From Bin5 sp965232575 (lineage in GTDB: Bacteria; Chloroflexota; Anaerolineae; Caldilineales; Caldilineaceae), in contig CBDDPZ010000008.1 in NCBI GenBank assembly GCA_965232575.1, positions 1 to 64,000 of the forward strand: DNA of 64,000 bases, given 5' to 3'. Numbering within the stretch: position 1 is the stretch's first letter; each line of letters begins with the position of its first letter. The notes under the pieces were generated by a model, which was not told where the DNA came from, made no database searches, and was given only the letters and a program-made list of their open reading frames with translations. Of the stretch, positions 23,871-33,003 are shown one piece after another. Both the position numbers and the translations under genes were made by a program.

Positions 23871-25154
23871 ATGAGTAAGCAGACGCTAACTATCACCGAT
23901 AATCGCACCGGCCAGACGATTGAACTGCCGATCGAAAATGACACCATTCCGGCCATCGGCCTGCGCCAACTCAAGGCGCAGGCCGATGACTTTGGCATGA
24001 TGGTCTACGACCCCGGCTATACGAATACAGCGTCCTGCAAGAGTCGTGTCACCTATGTCGACGGGGACAGAGGCATACTTCGTTACCGGGGCTATCCCAT
24101 CGAGCAGTTGGCGGAGGAAAGCACGTTTCTGGAGGTGGCGCATCTGTTGCTCTTTGGCGAACTGCCGACGGCGAGGAAACTGACCGCCTGGACCGCGCGC
24201 GTTATGGCGCAAACGCAGATCGACCAGGGCTTGAAGGCGTTGCTCAAGACCTTCCACGCGGACGCCCACCCTATGGGCATTCTCATCAGCGCAGTCGCAG
24301 CGATGTCCACGCTCTACCCGGAGTCCAAGCAGGTCCACGACAGCCAGAACCGTTTACAGCAGGTCGTGCGAATTCTTGGCCAACTGCCCACGGCGGTCGC
24401 CTTCGCTTACCGGAACCAGCTCGGCCGGCCGCATTTGGATCCTGACAACGCGTTGGGCTACAGCGACAACTTTCTGCATATGATGGGTCTCTCGAGTGAC
24501 GGCGAAGTCGATCCCGTTCTGGCACGGGCGATGGATGTGTTGTTCATTCTACATGCCGATCATGAGCAGAACTGTTCTACCTCGGCGCTGCGCAACATCG
24601 CCTCCAGCGACGCGGACCCGTACTGTGCTGTCGCGGGCGCGGCCGGGGCCCTGTACGGCCCACTTCACGGGGGCGCGAACGAGGCGGTCCTGCGGATGCT
24701 TGCCGAAATCGGGGATACAAAGAACATCCCGGCTTTTCTGGATAGAGTGAAAAATCGGGAGGTGCGTCTGATGGGGTTTGGCCATCGGGTGTACAAAAAC
24801 TACGATCCCCGCGCCCAGATCGTCAAAAAAATCGCTTACGAAGTCTTCGAGGTGACAGGCAGCAACCCATTGATCGATATCGCGGTCGAATTGGAAGGGA
24901 CTGCCTTGGAAGACGACTATTTCGTCTCGCGCCGGCTCTATCCGAACGTGGACTTCTACAGCGGCATCATCTACCAGGCGATGGGCTTTCCGGTTGAAAT
25001 CTTCCCGGCGCTCTTTGCGCTGGGAAGGGCGCCGGGCTGGCTGGCGCAGTGGATGGAGATCATGGGCGACGAGGAGCAACGCATCGCCCGTCCTCGGCAG
25101 ATTTATCTGGGTGAAGCCGAGCGCCCTTACTTGTCCATGGACGAGCGCAGTTAA
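23871..25154 (+). CDS. gltA: Citrate synthase
   Basis: A 427-residue enzyme that condenses oxaloacetate and acetyl-CoA at the entry of the TCA cycle. Catalytic-region blocks are ILHADHEQNCSTS near residue 228, the GAANEAVL-type block near 263 (GPLHGGANEAVLRML), GFGHRVYKNYDPRA near 302 and DFYSGIIYQAMGFP near 362; the active His and Asp are in place. The N-terminal beta extension (residues 1-45) is the hexameric type II form known from Gram-negatives. GGAAAGGG precedes the ATG. Convergent with recG. Confidence 0.97.
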   Translation: MSKQTLTITDNRTGQTIELPIENDTIPAIGLRQLKAQADDFGMMVYDPGYTNTASCKSRVTYVDGDRGILRYRGYPIEQLAEESTFLEVAHLLLFGELPTARKLTAWTARVMAQTQIDQGLKALLKTFHADAHPMGILISAVAAMSTLYPESKQVHDSQNRLQQVVRILGQLPTAVAFAYRNQLGRPHLDPDNALGYSDNFLHMMGLSSDGEVDPVLARAMDVLFILHADHEQNCSTSALRNIASSDADPYCAVAGAAGALYGPLHGGANEAVLRMLAEIGDTKNIPAFLDRVKNREVRLMGFGHRVYKNYDPRAQIVKKIAYEVFEVTGSNPLIDIAVELEGTALEDDYFVSRRLYPNVDFYSGIIYQAMGFPVEIFPALFALGRAPGWLAQWMEIMGDEEQRIARPRQIYLGEAERPYLSMDERS

Positions 25155-25191
25155 TTTCAACAGACGGCGGTCGGCGGCTACGACCTCCGGG

Positions 25192-27672
25192 TCACGAGAG
25201 ATCGCCGTGGCCGCGCCAGAACCGCTCCACTTTCTCCCGCACCTGAGGATAGCTGCTGAGATCAGTGTCCTGGCGCAGAAGGTCTTGTGCGGCCTCCTGG
25301 GCCAGATGCAGTGTAGAGATATCGCTGAGGTTGGCCAACTTCAGATCCGGCAGGCCGCTCTGACGCGTACCCAGAAAATCCCCGGGACCTCGCAGTTCCA
25401 GATCCTTTTCCGCCAGGATGAAGCCGTCTGTCGTGTCCGCCAGGGCATTGATCCGTTCGGCCTGCGCGTCGCTCTTCACCCGGCTAATGAGGGCGCAATA
25501 GCTTTCGTGCCCACCCCGGCCCACCCGGCCCCGGAATTGGTGCAACTGCGCCAGACCGAACCGCTCGGCATCCTCGATCAGCATCACGGTGGCGTTGGGA
25601 ACGTCCACACCGACCTCGACAACACTTGTACTGACAAGAATGTCGAGATCGCCGCCGGCAAAGGAGCGCATGACCTCATCCTTTTCGGCGCCTTTGAGAC
25701 GGCCGTGGAGCAACCCAACGCGCAGATCGGGGAAGATCTCTTCGCTCAGGCGGGCGTGCGCGTCCACCGCGGCGCCAACATCCAGGACTTCACTTTCCTC
25801 GACAAGAGGATAGATGATGTAGGCTTGGCGTCCGTCGCGCACCTGTCTGCGCGTGAAGCTGTAGAGACGTTCCCTGTCCGTGGGCAGAAACCTCTTCGTC
25901 TTGATCGACGTCCGCCCCGGAGGCAACTCATCGATAACGCTGACATCAAGGTCGCCATACACCGTGAGCGCCAGACTGCGAGGGATGGGTGTGGCGCTCA
26001 TCACCAGTAGATGGGGCACGGCTGATTCTCCACCCTTGTCGCGTGCGGCTGCCCGCTGTCCGACGCCAAAGCGGTGCTGCTCGTCCACCACGACAAATCC
26101 AAGGTTGGCGAAATCCACACTCTCCTGGATGAGTGCGGTGGTGCCGACCGCGACTTGAACGCTTCCGTCTGCCAGTCCGGCGAGGGCCGCTTCGCGCTGC
26201 TGTCCGATGACGCGACCGGTCAGGAGAGTGACGTTCGGTCTGACGCCGCCCGGCAGTTCAACACCTTCCAGCAATTTGCTCAGGCCGCGGAAATGCTGCT
26301 CCGCCAGGATTTGCGTTGGCGCGAGCAAGGCGGACTGGAAGCCGTTGGCTGCGGCGATCAACATGGCCCCGGCGGCCACCACGGTTTTGCCGCTGCCAAC
26401 GTCACCTTGGATCAAGCGGCTCATTGGCACGCGCCGGGCCATATCCTGGCGCACTTCGCCCAGCGTTCGCTGCTGTGCGCCGGTCAGGGCAAAGGGTAAT
26501 GCCGTCCTATAGGCTGCCAGCAGCTCGTCGACGACGGTCATCGATGGGGCATTGAAGCGCTGAATCTCCTGCCGACGGCGCTGCACGCCCAGCTGGAGGA
26601 AGAAGAAGTCATCAAAGATGATGCGTTTGCGGGCGTCGTCAAGCCGTTCCGGCGTCTCCGGAGAATGAATCTGGCGGAGTGCGTCGGTGAGAGGAATCAA
26701 ACTGTAATGGCGGCGGAGCAGTTCCGGCAGGGGATCATGCAGGGATGGCAGGCCCAGTTTGAGGGCTTGCTGCACCTGCCTGCTGACATCGGTGCTGCGC
26801 AGACCCGCACTCAGTCCATAGACAGGCATAATCGGTCCGTCTTTGATGACCTTGGGACCGATCTCTTCAAAATAGGGGTTCTCCAACGTCTTGTGACCCA
26901 TGTACAGGCCGACGACGCCGCTCAGACGGTAGGTCTTTCCGATCGCCAGGCGGTTCTTCAACCAGGACTGGTTCCACCAAGTGGTCCGGACGGTGCCGCT
27001 GCCGTCACTGAAGACAGCCTGCAGGATCTCCTTTTTGTAGGCAAATTTGCGCTGACTGAACCCGCGCAGATTGGCGATGATCGAAAGGCTTTCCCCTTCC
27101 TCGACATCGGCTATGGGGCGCACACGGCTGTAATCGTCGTAGCGATGGGGCAGATGCCAGATGAGGTCCTCTACGGTCTCGATCCCGAGGCGTGCGTACT
27201 GCTCTGCTCTTTTCGCGCCAATCCCCTTCAGGTCCGTTATCGGTCGTTCCAAGGCATCGGACGACTGCGGCGCTTCAGTTTCATCGGTATCGGTCTGCTG
27301 CGAATGCTGATGCGCCGACCTGGTCTCGACCTGAGTCCGGTCTCCGGCCGAGTTTGCTTCAGGTTGGCGGGCCTGCCCCTGGCCGACCCGGTCTATATTC
27401 TCCAAAGTCGGGTCCAGCGGCGGCAGTTCATCCAACAGTTCGATCAGAGAGTTGAGCAGCCGCGCCCTTTCGTCGCTTTCGGCATCGGCATACTGTGACA
27501 GCCGCTGAAGAATTTCCTGCAGCAGCCCCGGCTGGACAGCATCGGCTTTGGCATCGGCTGCCCAGCGTTCGCAAAAGGTAGCCACACCGCCGGCGAAGGC
27601 CCGCTCACGCCAGCGGGTCTGGAGCTCCAAGTTCAACAGGTTGCGTAACCGCGTCAGGGCTCTCTCAGCCAT
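25192..27672 (-). CDS. recG: ATP-dependent DNA helicase RecG
   Basis: An 826-residue superfamily 2 helicase that remodels stalled forks and Holliday junctions. The wedge (OB) domain spans roughly residues 190-290; Walker A is QGDVGSGKTVVAAG near 435; DEQHRFGV is the DExH-type box; LVMSATPIPRSLALTVYGDLD, VGRGGHESYC and the C-terminal brace follow. It has an N-terminal extension of about 130 residues rich in Gln/Glu/Asp before the wedge. The ATG at 27672 sits two bases after the degV stop; a TTG at 27678 overlapping that stop is an alternative. The pair is probably translationally coupled. Confidence 0.97.
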   Translation of the reverse strand: MAERALTRLRNLLNLELQTRWRERAFAGGVATFCERWAADAKADAVQPGLLQEILQRLSQYADAESDERARLLNSLIELLDELPPLDPTLENIDRVGQGQARQPEANSAGDRTQVETRSAHQHSQQTDTDETEAPQSSDALERPITDLKGIGAKRAEQYARLGIETVEDLIWHLPHRYDDYSRVRPIADVEEGESLSIIANLRGFSQRKFAYKKEILQAVFSDGSGTVRTTWWNQSWLKNRLAIGKTYRLSGVVGLYMGHKTLENPYFEEIGPKVIKDGPIMPVYGLSAGLRSTDVSRQVQQALKLGLPSLHDPLPELLRRHYSLIPLTDALRQIHSPETPERLDDARKRIIFDDFFFLQLGVQRRRQEIQRFNAPSMTVVDELLAAYRTALPFALTGAQQRTLGEVRQDMARRVPMSRLIQGDVGSGKTVVAAGAMLIAAANGFQSALLAPTQILAEQHFRGLSKLLEGVELPGGVRPNVTLLTGRVIGQQREAALAGLADGSVQVAVGTTALIQESVDFANLGFVVVDEQHRFGVGQRAAARDKGGESAVPHLLVMSATPIPRSLALTVYGDLDVSVIDELPPGRTSIKTKRFLPTDRERLYSFTRRQVRDGRQAYIIYPLVEESEVLDVGAAVDAHARLSEEIFPDLRVGLLHGRLKGAEKDEVMRSFAGGDLDILVSTSVVEVGVDVPNATVMLIEDAERFGLAQLHQFRGRVGRGGHESYCALISRVKSDAQAERINALADTTDGFILAEKDLELRGPGDFLGTRQSGLPDLKLANLSDISTLHLAQEAAQDLLRQDTDLSSYPQVREKVERFWRGHGDLS

Positions 27673-27674
27673 CG

Positions 27675-28535
27675 TCAATTAAGCCCCTCGTACACGATGA
27701 CTCCCATCACATTTGGTCCGAGATGGGCTGCCAGGCTAGGTGGATAACGCCACACTTTAGCCGAAATGTCCGGGAGTCCTTCGCCTAAACGCTCAAGCAG
27801 ATGGTCCTGGGTCTGCTCATAACGATGCTGCACGAGCCCGATCCGTTCATTCTGGGCGAATTCTGCGGTATAGTCGTACAGTTTTTCGGCGACATCCTCC
27901 CGGGTCTGAACCTTTTCCAGCGGGATCAGCTGTCCGTCTTCCATCGTGACCATCGCTTTGATCCCTAGCATCGTGCCCAGCACACTCTGGGCCGCGCCAA
28001 GGCGGGCGCTGCGTTCCAGGTAGTACAGCGTTTCGGCGAAGAAGGTTACATAGATGTGAGGGATTGCCCCGTTCACGATGCGGGCGACTTCATAGAGGTC
28101 GGCGCCGCCTTCGGCGGCCTCGGCGGCCAGTTCCGCCAACATACCCAGTCCCATTGAAGTCGTCTGGCTGTCCATCACGCGAATACGATAGCGTCCCATC
28201 ATCATATCGGCCGCTTTGCGCGACTGACTCCACATGGGGCTGAGAGTGCTGCTCATATGGATGGCAACGATCTCCTCGGCATCCTGTCCCAGCCTCTGAT
28301 AGACATCCATAAGTCGGCTCAGGTCCGGAGCTTCCACCTCGGGCAGCAGAATGCGTCCACCGGACTGATTTTCCCGGATCAGCTGAAAGAGCCGGTCCGC
28401 GTTGAATTCATCTGTATCCTCGTAGCGTTCCCGCCCTACCCGCAGCACCTGGGGGATCACTTCGATCGAATACTTGTCCAGGATGTCAGCGGGAATGCTG
28501 GCGTCACTATCGGTAACAATACGAACCTTGCTCAC
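27675..28535 (-). CDS. DegV family fatty-acid-binding protein
   Basis: A 286-residue protein of the DegV/FakB family, which holds a fatty acid for phosphorylation by FakA or related roles. KVRIVTDSDASIPADI at the N-terminus, ILLPEVEAPD near 65, and IHMSSTLSPMWSQ near 96, in which S/T residues contact the carboxylate, are characteristic. The GTG at 28535 has GGAG eight bases upstream, preferred over the TTG at 28559. It is the first gene of a degV-recG pair on the minus strand. Confidence 0.92.
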   Translation of the reverse strand: MSKVRIVTDSDASIPADILDKYSIEVIPQVLRVGRERYEDTDEFNADRLFQLIRENQSGGRILLPEVEAPDLSRLMDVYQRLGQDAEEIVAIHMSSTLSPMWSQSRKAADMMMGRYRIRVMDSQTTSMGLGMLAELAAEAAEGGADLYEVARIVNGAIPHIYVTFFAETLYYLERSARLGAAQSVLGTMLGIKAMVTMEDGQLIPLEKVQTREDVAEKLYDYTAEFAQNERIGLVQHRYEQTQDHLLERLGEGLPDISAKVWRYPPSLAAHLGPNVMGVIVYEGLN

Positions 28536-28552
28536 TGAAGATACTCCAACTT

Positions 28553-28579
28553 TTGACAACCGTACAGCCGTATGATAAT
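28553..28579 (+). promoter_or_regulatory. Probable promoter for rpmB
   Basis: TTGACA followed after 15 bases by GATAAT. The spacer is short for sigma-70, but both boxes are close to consensus and the 5' leader to the ATG at 28670 would be about 85 bases. Confidence 0.4.
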
Positions 28580-28669
28580 CTCTGACAATTCAGTGATACG
28601 TGATCATTGGTTGGGCGTTGGCGGGCATTGACTGACCACGGGCCAATGAGGAACCGGAGGGAACAGATC

Positions 28670-28849
28670 ATGGCGAAATGCCAAAAGTGCGGCAAGAGTC
28701 CTCAGTTTGGAAACAACCGTCCCTGGTCCAGAAAGGCCACACGCCATAAGTGGAAGGTCAACATTCAGAAGGTCAAAATCCTGGAAAACGACAGGCTGGT
28801 TTCCCGTCGCCTCTGCACCTCTTGCATCCGATCGCTTGCGAAAGCCTGA
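28670..28849 (+). CDS. rpmB: 50S ribosomal protein bL28
   Basis: A 59-residue ribosomal protein of the large subunit. MAKCQKCGKSPQFGNN and the later LCTSCIRSL give two Cys pairs, the zinc-binding variant of bL28. RKATRHKWKVNIQKVKI is the conserved rRNA-binding core. GGAGGGA seven bases before the ATG fixes the start, excluding the longer in-frame ORF from 28607. It stands alone between promoter and terminator. Confidence 0.95.
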   Translation: MAKCQKCGKSPQFGNNRPWSRKATRHKWKVNIQKVKILENDRLVSRRLCTSCIRSLAKA

Positions 28850-28884
28850 AATTCTCTGTTGTAACATCCTAGTCAGACCGATAG

Positions 28885-28917
28885 AAGCGTTGAGCCTTTG
28901 CGCTCGACGCTTTTTTT
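28885..28917 (+). terminator. Rho-independent terminator of rpmB
   Basis: AGCGTTGAGC, loop CTTTGC, GCTCGACGCT with one wobble pair, followed by seven T residues, 36 bp after the rpmB stop. Confidence 0.85.
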
Positions 28918-28955
28918 GTGGCGCCAACGACACTGCCGCGACGGAGGACACCGGC

Positions 28956-30098
28956 CTAAGACTCCGCCGCATTGCGTAACTGACCACAGCCGGCATCGAT
29001 TTCAATGCCCCGGCGGATACGCACCGTTGTCGAGATGCCGCGCGCACTCAGAATATCAGCGAACCGTTGCGTGTCTTTGTCGCTGGTCGGCTGAAATGGG
29101 CTGTCGGGAATCGGATTGAGGGGGATGAGGTTGACATGGCACAGGATCCCTTGCAGCTTGTCAGCCAGGTCCTCGGCCAGAGCGGGGCTGTCATTCGTGC
29201 CCCGCATCAGGGCGTACTCAAAGGTCACACGGCGATTGGTCTTGGCAATATAGCGGCGAATCGACGCCAGAAGGTCATCGACCGGATAGCGCCGACTGGG
29301 GGGGACCAGCTTGCTGCGCAGGTCGTTGTTGGGCGCGTGGAGACTGACGGCCAGATTTACCTGGAGTCCCTCGTCTGCCATGCGGTCGATCATGGGAATC
29401 AGGCCCACGGTACTGAGCGTGATATGGCGTGCGCCGAGCCCGAATCCGTCGGCGGCGGTCAGGCGGCGGATGGCCGTCCACACATTCTCGTAGTTGTGCA
29501 TCGGCTCGCCCATCCCCATCAACACGATGTTTGTCACCGTGGTCGGTCGCTTCACCCGCATCTTTGGCCTCTCGTCGGCATCAAGTAGGTAACGGGCGAA
29601 AAACAGTACCTGGGCCACGATTTCTCCTGCGGTCAGATTGCGACGCAGGCCACCCCGAGCGGTCGCGCAGAAGGAGCAGCCCATGGCGCATCCGGCCTGA
29701 CTGCTGATACAGAGTGTACGCCGCCTGTCATACAGCATCAGGACAGCCTCGACCTTCTCCCCATCCGGCATCTGAAACAGAACTTTCTGCGTGTCCCCGG
29801 CCTTGGAAACACGCTGCGTAACCGGTTTCAGCGGCGTGAGCGTTGTCGTCGCGGCCAAGCCTGCGCGCATGGCCTGCGGCAGATTCGTCATCTCTTCAAA
29901 GGAGCGTGCGTATTTTTTGTATATCCACTCCTCAATCTGGCGGATGCGATAGGCGGGAACCCCTGCGGCCTTTCCATTTGCACGCTTTTGGCTAGCCGGC
30001 AGCGCATTGACGACATCGGTAAGCTCTTGCGGAGAGCAATCCAATAGGGAAGGGCTGATTGGGGATACGCCGGGCGGCGTGAGTGGAATGGTCTTCAT
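28956..30098 (-). CDS. rlmN: 23S rRNA (adenine2503-C2)-methyltransferase
   Basis: A 380-residue radical-SAM enzyme that methylates A2503 of 23S rRNA and tRNA A37. The radical-SAM cysteines are in QAGCAMGCSFCATA near residue 138; MGMGEPMHNYENV near 195 is the SAM motif; the C-terminal Cys of IEIDAGCGQL is the family's second catalytic Cys. The N-terminal extension (residues 1-40) is slightly long. The promoter is so close to the ATG that the message is probably leaderless. Confidence 0.96.
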   Translation of the reverse strand: MKTIPLTPPGVSPISPSLLDCSPQELTDVVNALPASQKRANGKAAGVPAYRIRQIEEWIYKKYARSFEEMTNLPQAMRAGLAATTTLTPLKPVTQRVSKAGDTQKVLFQMPDGEKVEAVLMLYDRRRTLCISSQAGCAMGCSFCATARGGLRRNLTAGEIVAQVLFFARYLLDADERPKMRVKRPTTVTNIVLMGMGEPMHNYENVWTAIRRLTAADGFGLGARHITLSTVGLIPMIDRMADEGLQVNLAVSLHAPNNDLRSKLVPPSRRYPVDDLLASIRRYIAKTNRRVTFEYALMRGTNDSPALAEDLADKLQGILCHVNLIPLNPIPDSPFQPTSDKDTQRFADILSARGISTTVRIRRGIEIDAGCGQLRNAAES

Positions 30099-30105
30099 CT
30101 TTGCA

Positions 30106-30135
30106 ATTGTAGCGCAGCTATTCAGTTGCGGTCAA
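30106..30135 (-). promoter_or_regulatory. Promoter of rlmN, probably giving a leaderless mRNA
   Basis: On the minus strand TTGACC, an 18-base spacer and TACAAT are followed by TGCAAAG and then the rlmN ATG. The expected transcription start falls at or within a base or two of the A of the ATG; no ribosome binding site precedes it. Confidence 0.6.
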
Positions 30136-30203
30136 AAAGTGGCCCGATCGCGCCCTCTCGCGGTGGTGACGGGCTACCGGATGCTGCGGCGCGCATGGAA
30201 GGT

Positions 30204-31016
30204 TCAGCTATCGGCCTGCCGGAAAGCGTCGAGAAGTTCGGGCAGCCCGGGCAGAATCAGGTCTGGCCCGGGCACGACCGTGCGGAACTCCTCCTCCGTC
30301 GTGATGCCGGTCAGCACGGCGGCGGTAGGCATTCCCAACTCGATGGCGCCGGCGATGTCCGTTTCGTAGCGGTCACCGACCATCAGCGTCGTGGCCGCGG
30401 TCGTGCCAAGCTTGTGCATGGCCTGTTGGAACATGCCGGCGTTTGGTTTGCCGATCACCGTCGGCGTGACGCCGGTGGCCGCCTCCAGCAGGGCCAGCAG
30501 CGCGCCGGTGCCGGGAATCTGCCCTCGTTCGCTGGGAAAGGAGGTATCGCTGTTGGTACCGACAAAGCGGGCGCCGGCGCGTATAGCAAGGGTGGCGTCG
30601 GCCAGGCGTTCGTAGCGCACACTGAAATCGATGCCGGAAACGATCACGTCGGCCGTTTGCGCATCCTCGACCAGGGTAATGCCCTCCTGCTCCAACGCCC
30701 AGCGTAGGCCGTCCTGGCCGATCATGAAGACGCGTACGCCATTGGGATGCTGCTCCGCCAGCCAGCTGGCGGTCGCCAAGGCGCTGCTGAGAATATGCGC
30801 TTCGTCGGCGCCAATGCCCATACGGGCGATCTTTTCGACAAACTGAACCGGCGTGCGCGAAGAATTGTTGGTGACGAAGAGCCAGTTTCGCTCTGTCACC
30901 CTCAGGTAGTCCAACAGCTCCTGAACGCCAGGCAGGGGTTCCTCCCCAACATAAACAACGCCGTCCATATCCAACAGAACGGCGCGTACCTCTCTCAGAT
31001 TTGCTCTTTGTGCCAT
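30204..31016 (-). CDS. HAD-IIA family hydrolase (NagD-like)
   Basis: A 270-residue sugar- or nucleotide-phosphatase. Motif I is LLDMDGVVYVGEEPLPG (D17, D19); LFVTNNSSRTP near residue 47 is motif II with the NagD-type NNSS; GKPNAGMFQQAM near 192 is motif III; MVGDRYETDIAGA near 217 is motif IV. The capping module C2 lies between motifs II and III. Substrate unknown, physiologically often UMP, p-nitrophenyl phosphate or glycerol phosphates. Monocistronic on the minus strand. Confidence 0.93.
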   Translation of the reverse strand: MAQRANLREVRAVLLDMDGVVYVGEEPLPGVQELLDYLRVTERNWLFVTNNSSRTPVQFVEKIARMGIGADEAHILSSALATASWLAEQHPNGVRVFMIGQDGLRWALEQEGITLVEDAQTADVIVSGIDFSVRYERLADATLAIRAGARFVGTNSDTSFPSERGQIPGTGALLALLEAATGVTPTVIGKPNAGMFQQAMHKLGTTAATTLMVGDRYETDIAGAIELGMPTAAVLTGITTEEEFRTVVPGPDLILPGLPELLDAFRQADS

Positions 31017-31105
31017 GAGTTGACTTTACTATCCTTTCAACTGTTCGTCAGAGATCGACTCCGACAGGCGGTGTGCGGCAGCCGACAACGCCGCTCATTC
31101 CCTGC

Positions 31106-32845
31106 TCAGTTCGCGCTGCTCCGCAGATCCTGCACATTGAGTTGCAGAGAGCGTCGGCCCTGCCATTCATTGACTTCGAGATGAAAAACGATATCGATCA
31201 GGCCGCCGATTTGCAGGTCTGCAGCCCGACCACCCAGGCCGAAGCCGATCCCGTCCAACACTTGCGAAAGATCATGGCCGTCGACCGCCATCTTCAGATG
31301 CCTACCGCCGCCCACGCGGCGCATGCTGCGCACTCGGCACCGGCGGCACAGGAAGAGACCGGGCTCGTTCATCTGGCCGACTGGCTCCATCCGGGCAAGC
31401 TGACCTTGCAATGCCCAGTCGATCTGATCGACTGTCAGTTCGGTGTCGATATACAGGCTCGGCCGCAGATCATCCAGCGGGTCGAGTTCCTGGGCGGCCA
31501 TCTCGGCGAGCGCTTCCCGCAGCGCTGGCAGCTGCTCGGTGCGCACAGTAAAGCCGGCCGCGCGGCTGTGTCCGCCATGGCGCACCAGCAGAGAACTGAC
31601 CCGATCGAGTGCGGCAATGATGTTGAATTCGGCGATGCTGCGGGCACTGCCGCGGCAGACGTCTTCGCTCCGTTCGATAACGACTGCCGGGCGGTAGAAC
31701 TGATCACTCAACTTTCCCGCGGCCAGTCCTACAATTCCTGGTTGAAATTCCTCGCTGGCGACGATCAGAATCGGCAAAGTAGCTGGATCGAGGCCGGAGA
31801 TCTCTCTTTCGGCCACTGCATAGGCTTCGGTCGTGAGGGCCTGGCGCTGCTGGTTAAGACGTTCCAGACCCCTTGCCATTTCAAAGGCCGACTCGTATTC
31901 TTCACAGCGCAGGAGGTCATAGGCCATCCTGGCGCTGGCCAGACGACCGGCGGCGTTGATGCGGGGAGCGATGCGAAAGCTGATGGCGCTGCTGTCGATC
32001 CCAGTCAGAGGAACCGAGGCCATCTCCATCAGCGCGAACAGCCCCACCCGTTTGCCCTGGCTCAGTTCCGACAGCCCCCGCCGCACCAGCGAACGGTTCT
32101 CACCCTGCAAGGGCATCAGGTCGGCCACGGTGCCAATTGCCACCAGATCGAGAAGTGACTGCTCCTCCTCCGCTGCTTCGTCCTTTGAAAGACGGCTCCA
32201 GGGCTGCTGAGAAACGGCCCGCAAGACGCCTTGCGCCAGCCGGTAAGCGACACCAACTCCTGCCAGATGTTGGAATGTCCCTTCGCAGTCATCCCGACGG
32301 GGGTTAATCACGGCCAGCGCCGGCGGCAGGTCCGGACCGATTGTGTGATGGTCGGTGAGAATGACTTCCATGCCCAACTCTGCGGCTTCCGTCACTTCGG
32401 CGACGCTACGAATGCCGCAGTCTACCGTCACCAGCAGATGGGCCCCCTTGGCGGCGATAGACCTCAGCGCCTCGACATTCAGACCGTAGCCCTCATCAAC
32501 CCGGTTGGGGATGTAGGCGCCGACAAGCGCGCCGGCGCGTTGCAAGGCCGTGGTCATCAGGACCGTGGCGGTGACGCCGTCGGCGTCGAAATCTCCGTAG
32601 ACGCAGATGACCTCACGGGCCTCGATGGCCCGTACAATCCGCGCAACAGCAGCCGACATATCGGTCAGGCGGAAAGGATTTTCCTGGACCGCATCTTCCC
32701 CCTGCAGGAACGACGCTACAGCGGCCCCGTCACGCAGACCGCGATTGTACAACACCTGCAACAGGGCAGGATGTTCATGGCTGCTCTCCAGGAAGCTCCC
32801 TGGCGCAGGCGGGTAGAAGTTCCAATTTTTGTCAGTCGCCGACAA
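31106..32845 (-). CDS. recJ: Single-stranded-DNA-specific exonuclease RecJ
   Basis: A 579-residue 5'-3' exonuclease for recombination and mismatch repair. VYGDFDADGVTAT near residue 82 and TDHHTIG near 168 are the DHH metal sites; GGHSRAAGFTV near 420 is the DHHA1 motif; an OB-type C-terminal domain follows. The start is TTG at 32845 with GGAG eight bases upstream; I see no ATG that keeps the conserved N-terminus. Divergent from the YprB-like gene. Confidence 0.95.
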   Translation of the reverse strand: MSATDKNWNFYPPAPGSFLESSHEHPALLQVLYNRGLRDGAAVASFLQGEDAVQENPFRLTDMSAAVARIVRAIEAREVICVYGDFDADGVTATVLMTTALQRAGALVGAYIPNRVDEGYGLNVEALRSIAAKGAHLLVTVDCGIRSVAEVTEAAELGMEVILTDHHTIGPDLPPALAVINPRRDDCEGTFQHLAGVGVAYRLAQGVLRAVSQQPWSRLSKDEAAEEEQSLLDLVAIGTVADLMPLQGENRSLVRRGLSELSQGKRVGLFALMEMASVPLTGIDSSAISFRIAPRINAAGRLASARMAYDLLRCEEYESAFEMARGLERLNQQRQALTTEAYAVAEREISGLDPATLPILIVASEEFQPGIVGLAAGKLSDQFYRPAVVIERSEDVCRGSARSIAEFNIIAALDRVSSLLVRHGGHSRAAGFTVRTEQLPALREALAEMAAQELDPLDDLRPSLYIDTELTVDQIDWALQGQLARMEPVGQMNEPGLFLCRRCRVRSMRRVGGGRHLKMAVDGHDLSQVLDGIGFGLGGRAADLQIGGLIDIVFHLEVNEWQGRRSLQLNVQDLRSSAN

Positions 32846-32891
32846 AATGGGTTCTCCACCGGGAGGGGATGGAAACGACGCACAGAACCCA

Positions 32892-32921
32892 ATTATAGTC
32901 GAGAGCGCAAATGCAGCGCAA
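32892..32921 (-). promoter_or_regulatory. Probable promoter for recJ
   Basis: TATAAT (32892-32897 on the minus strand) with TTGCGC 18 bases upstream; the leader to the TTG start would be about 40 bases and contains the GGAG. Confidence 0.45.
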
Positions 32922-33003
32922 AAAATGGGGAATTTCCTGCCTTGATCCGGCTGGGCTACAATAGGAGTCCAATCTGAACCGATTGCCCTTCAAATCCTTA
33001 CCG

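Noticed and set aside
24994..26010. 338-codon plus-strand ORF across gltA and recG ends
   Set aside because: It overlaps conserved regions of both genes in the wrong frame or strand.
31073..32158. 361-codon plus-strand ORF opposite recJ
   Set aside because: recJ motifs on the minus strand are complete; the antisense frame has no recognisable domain.
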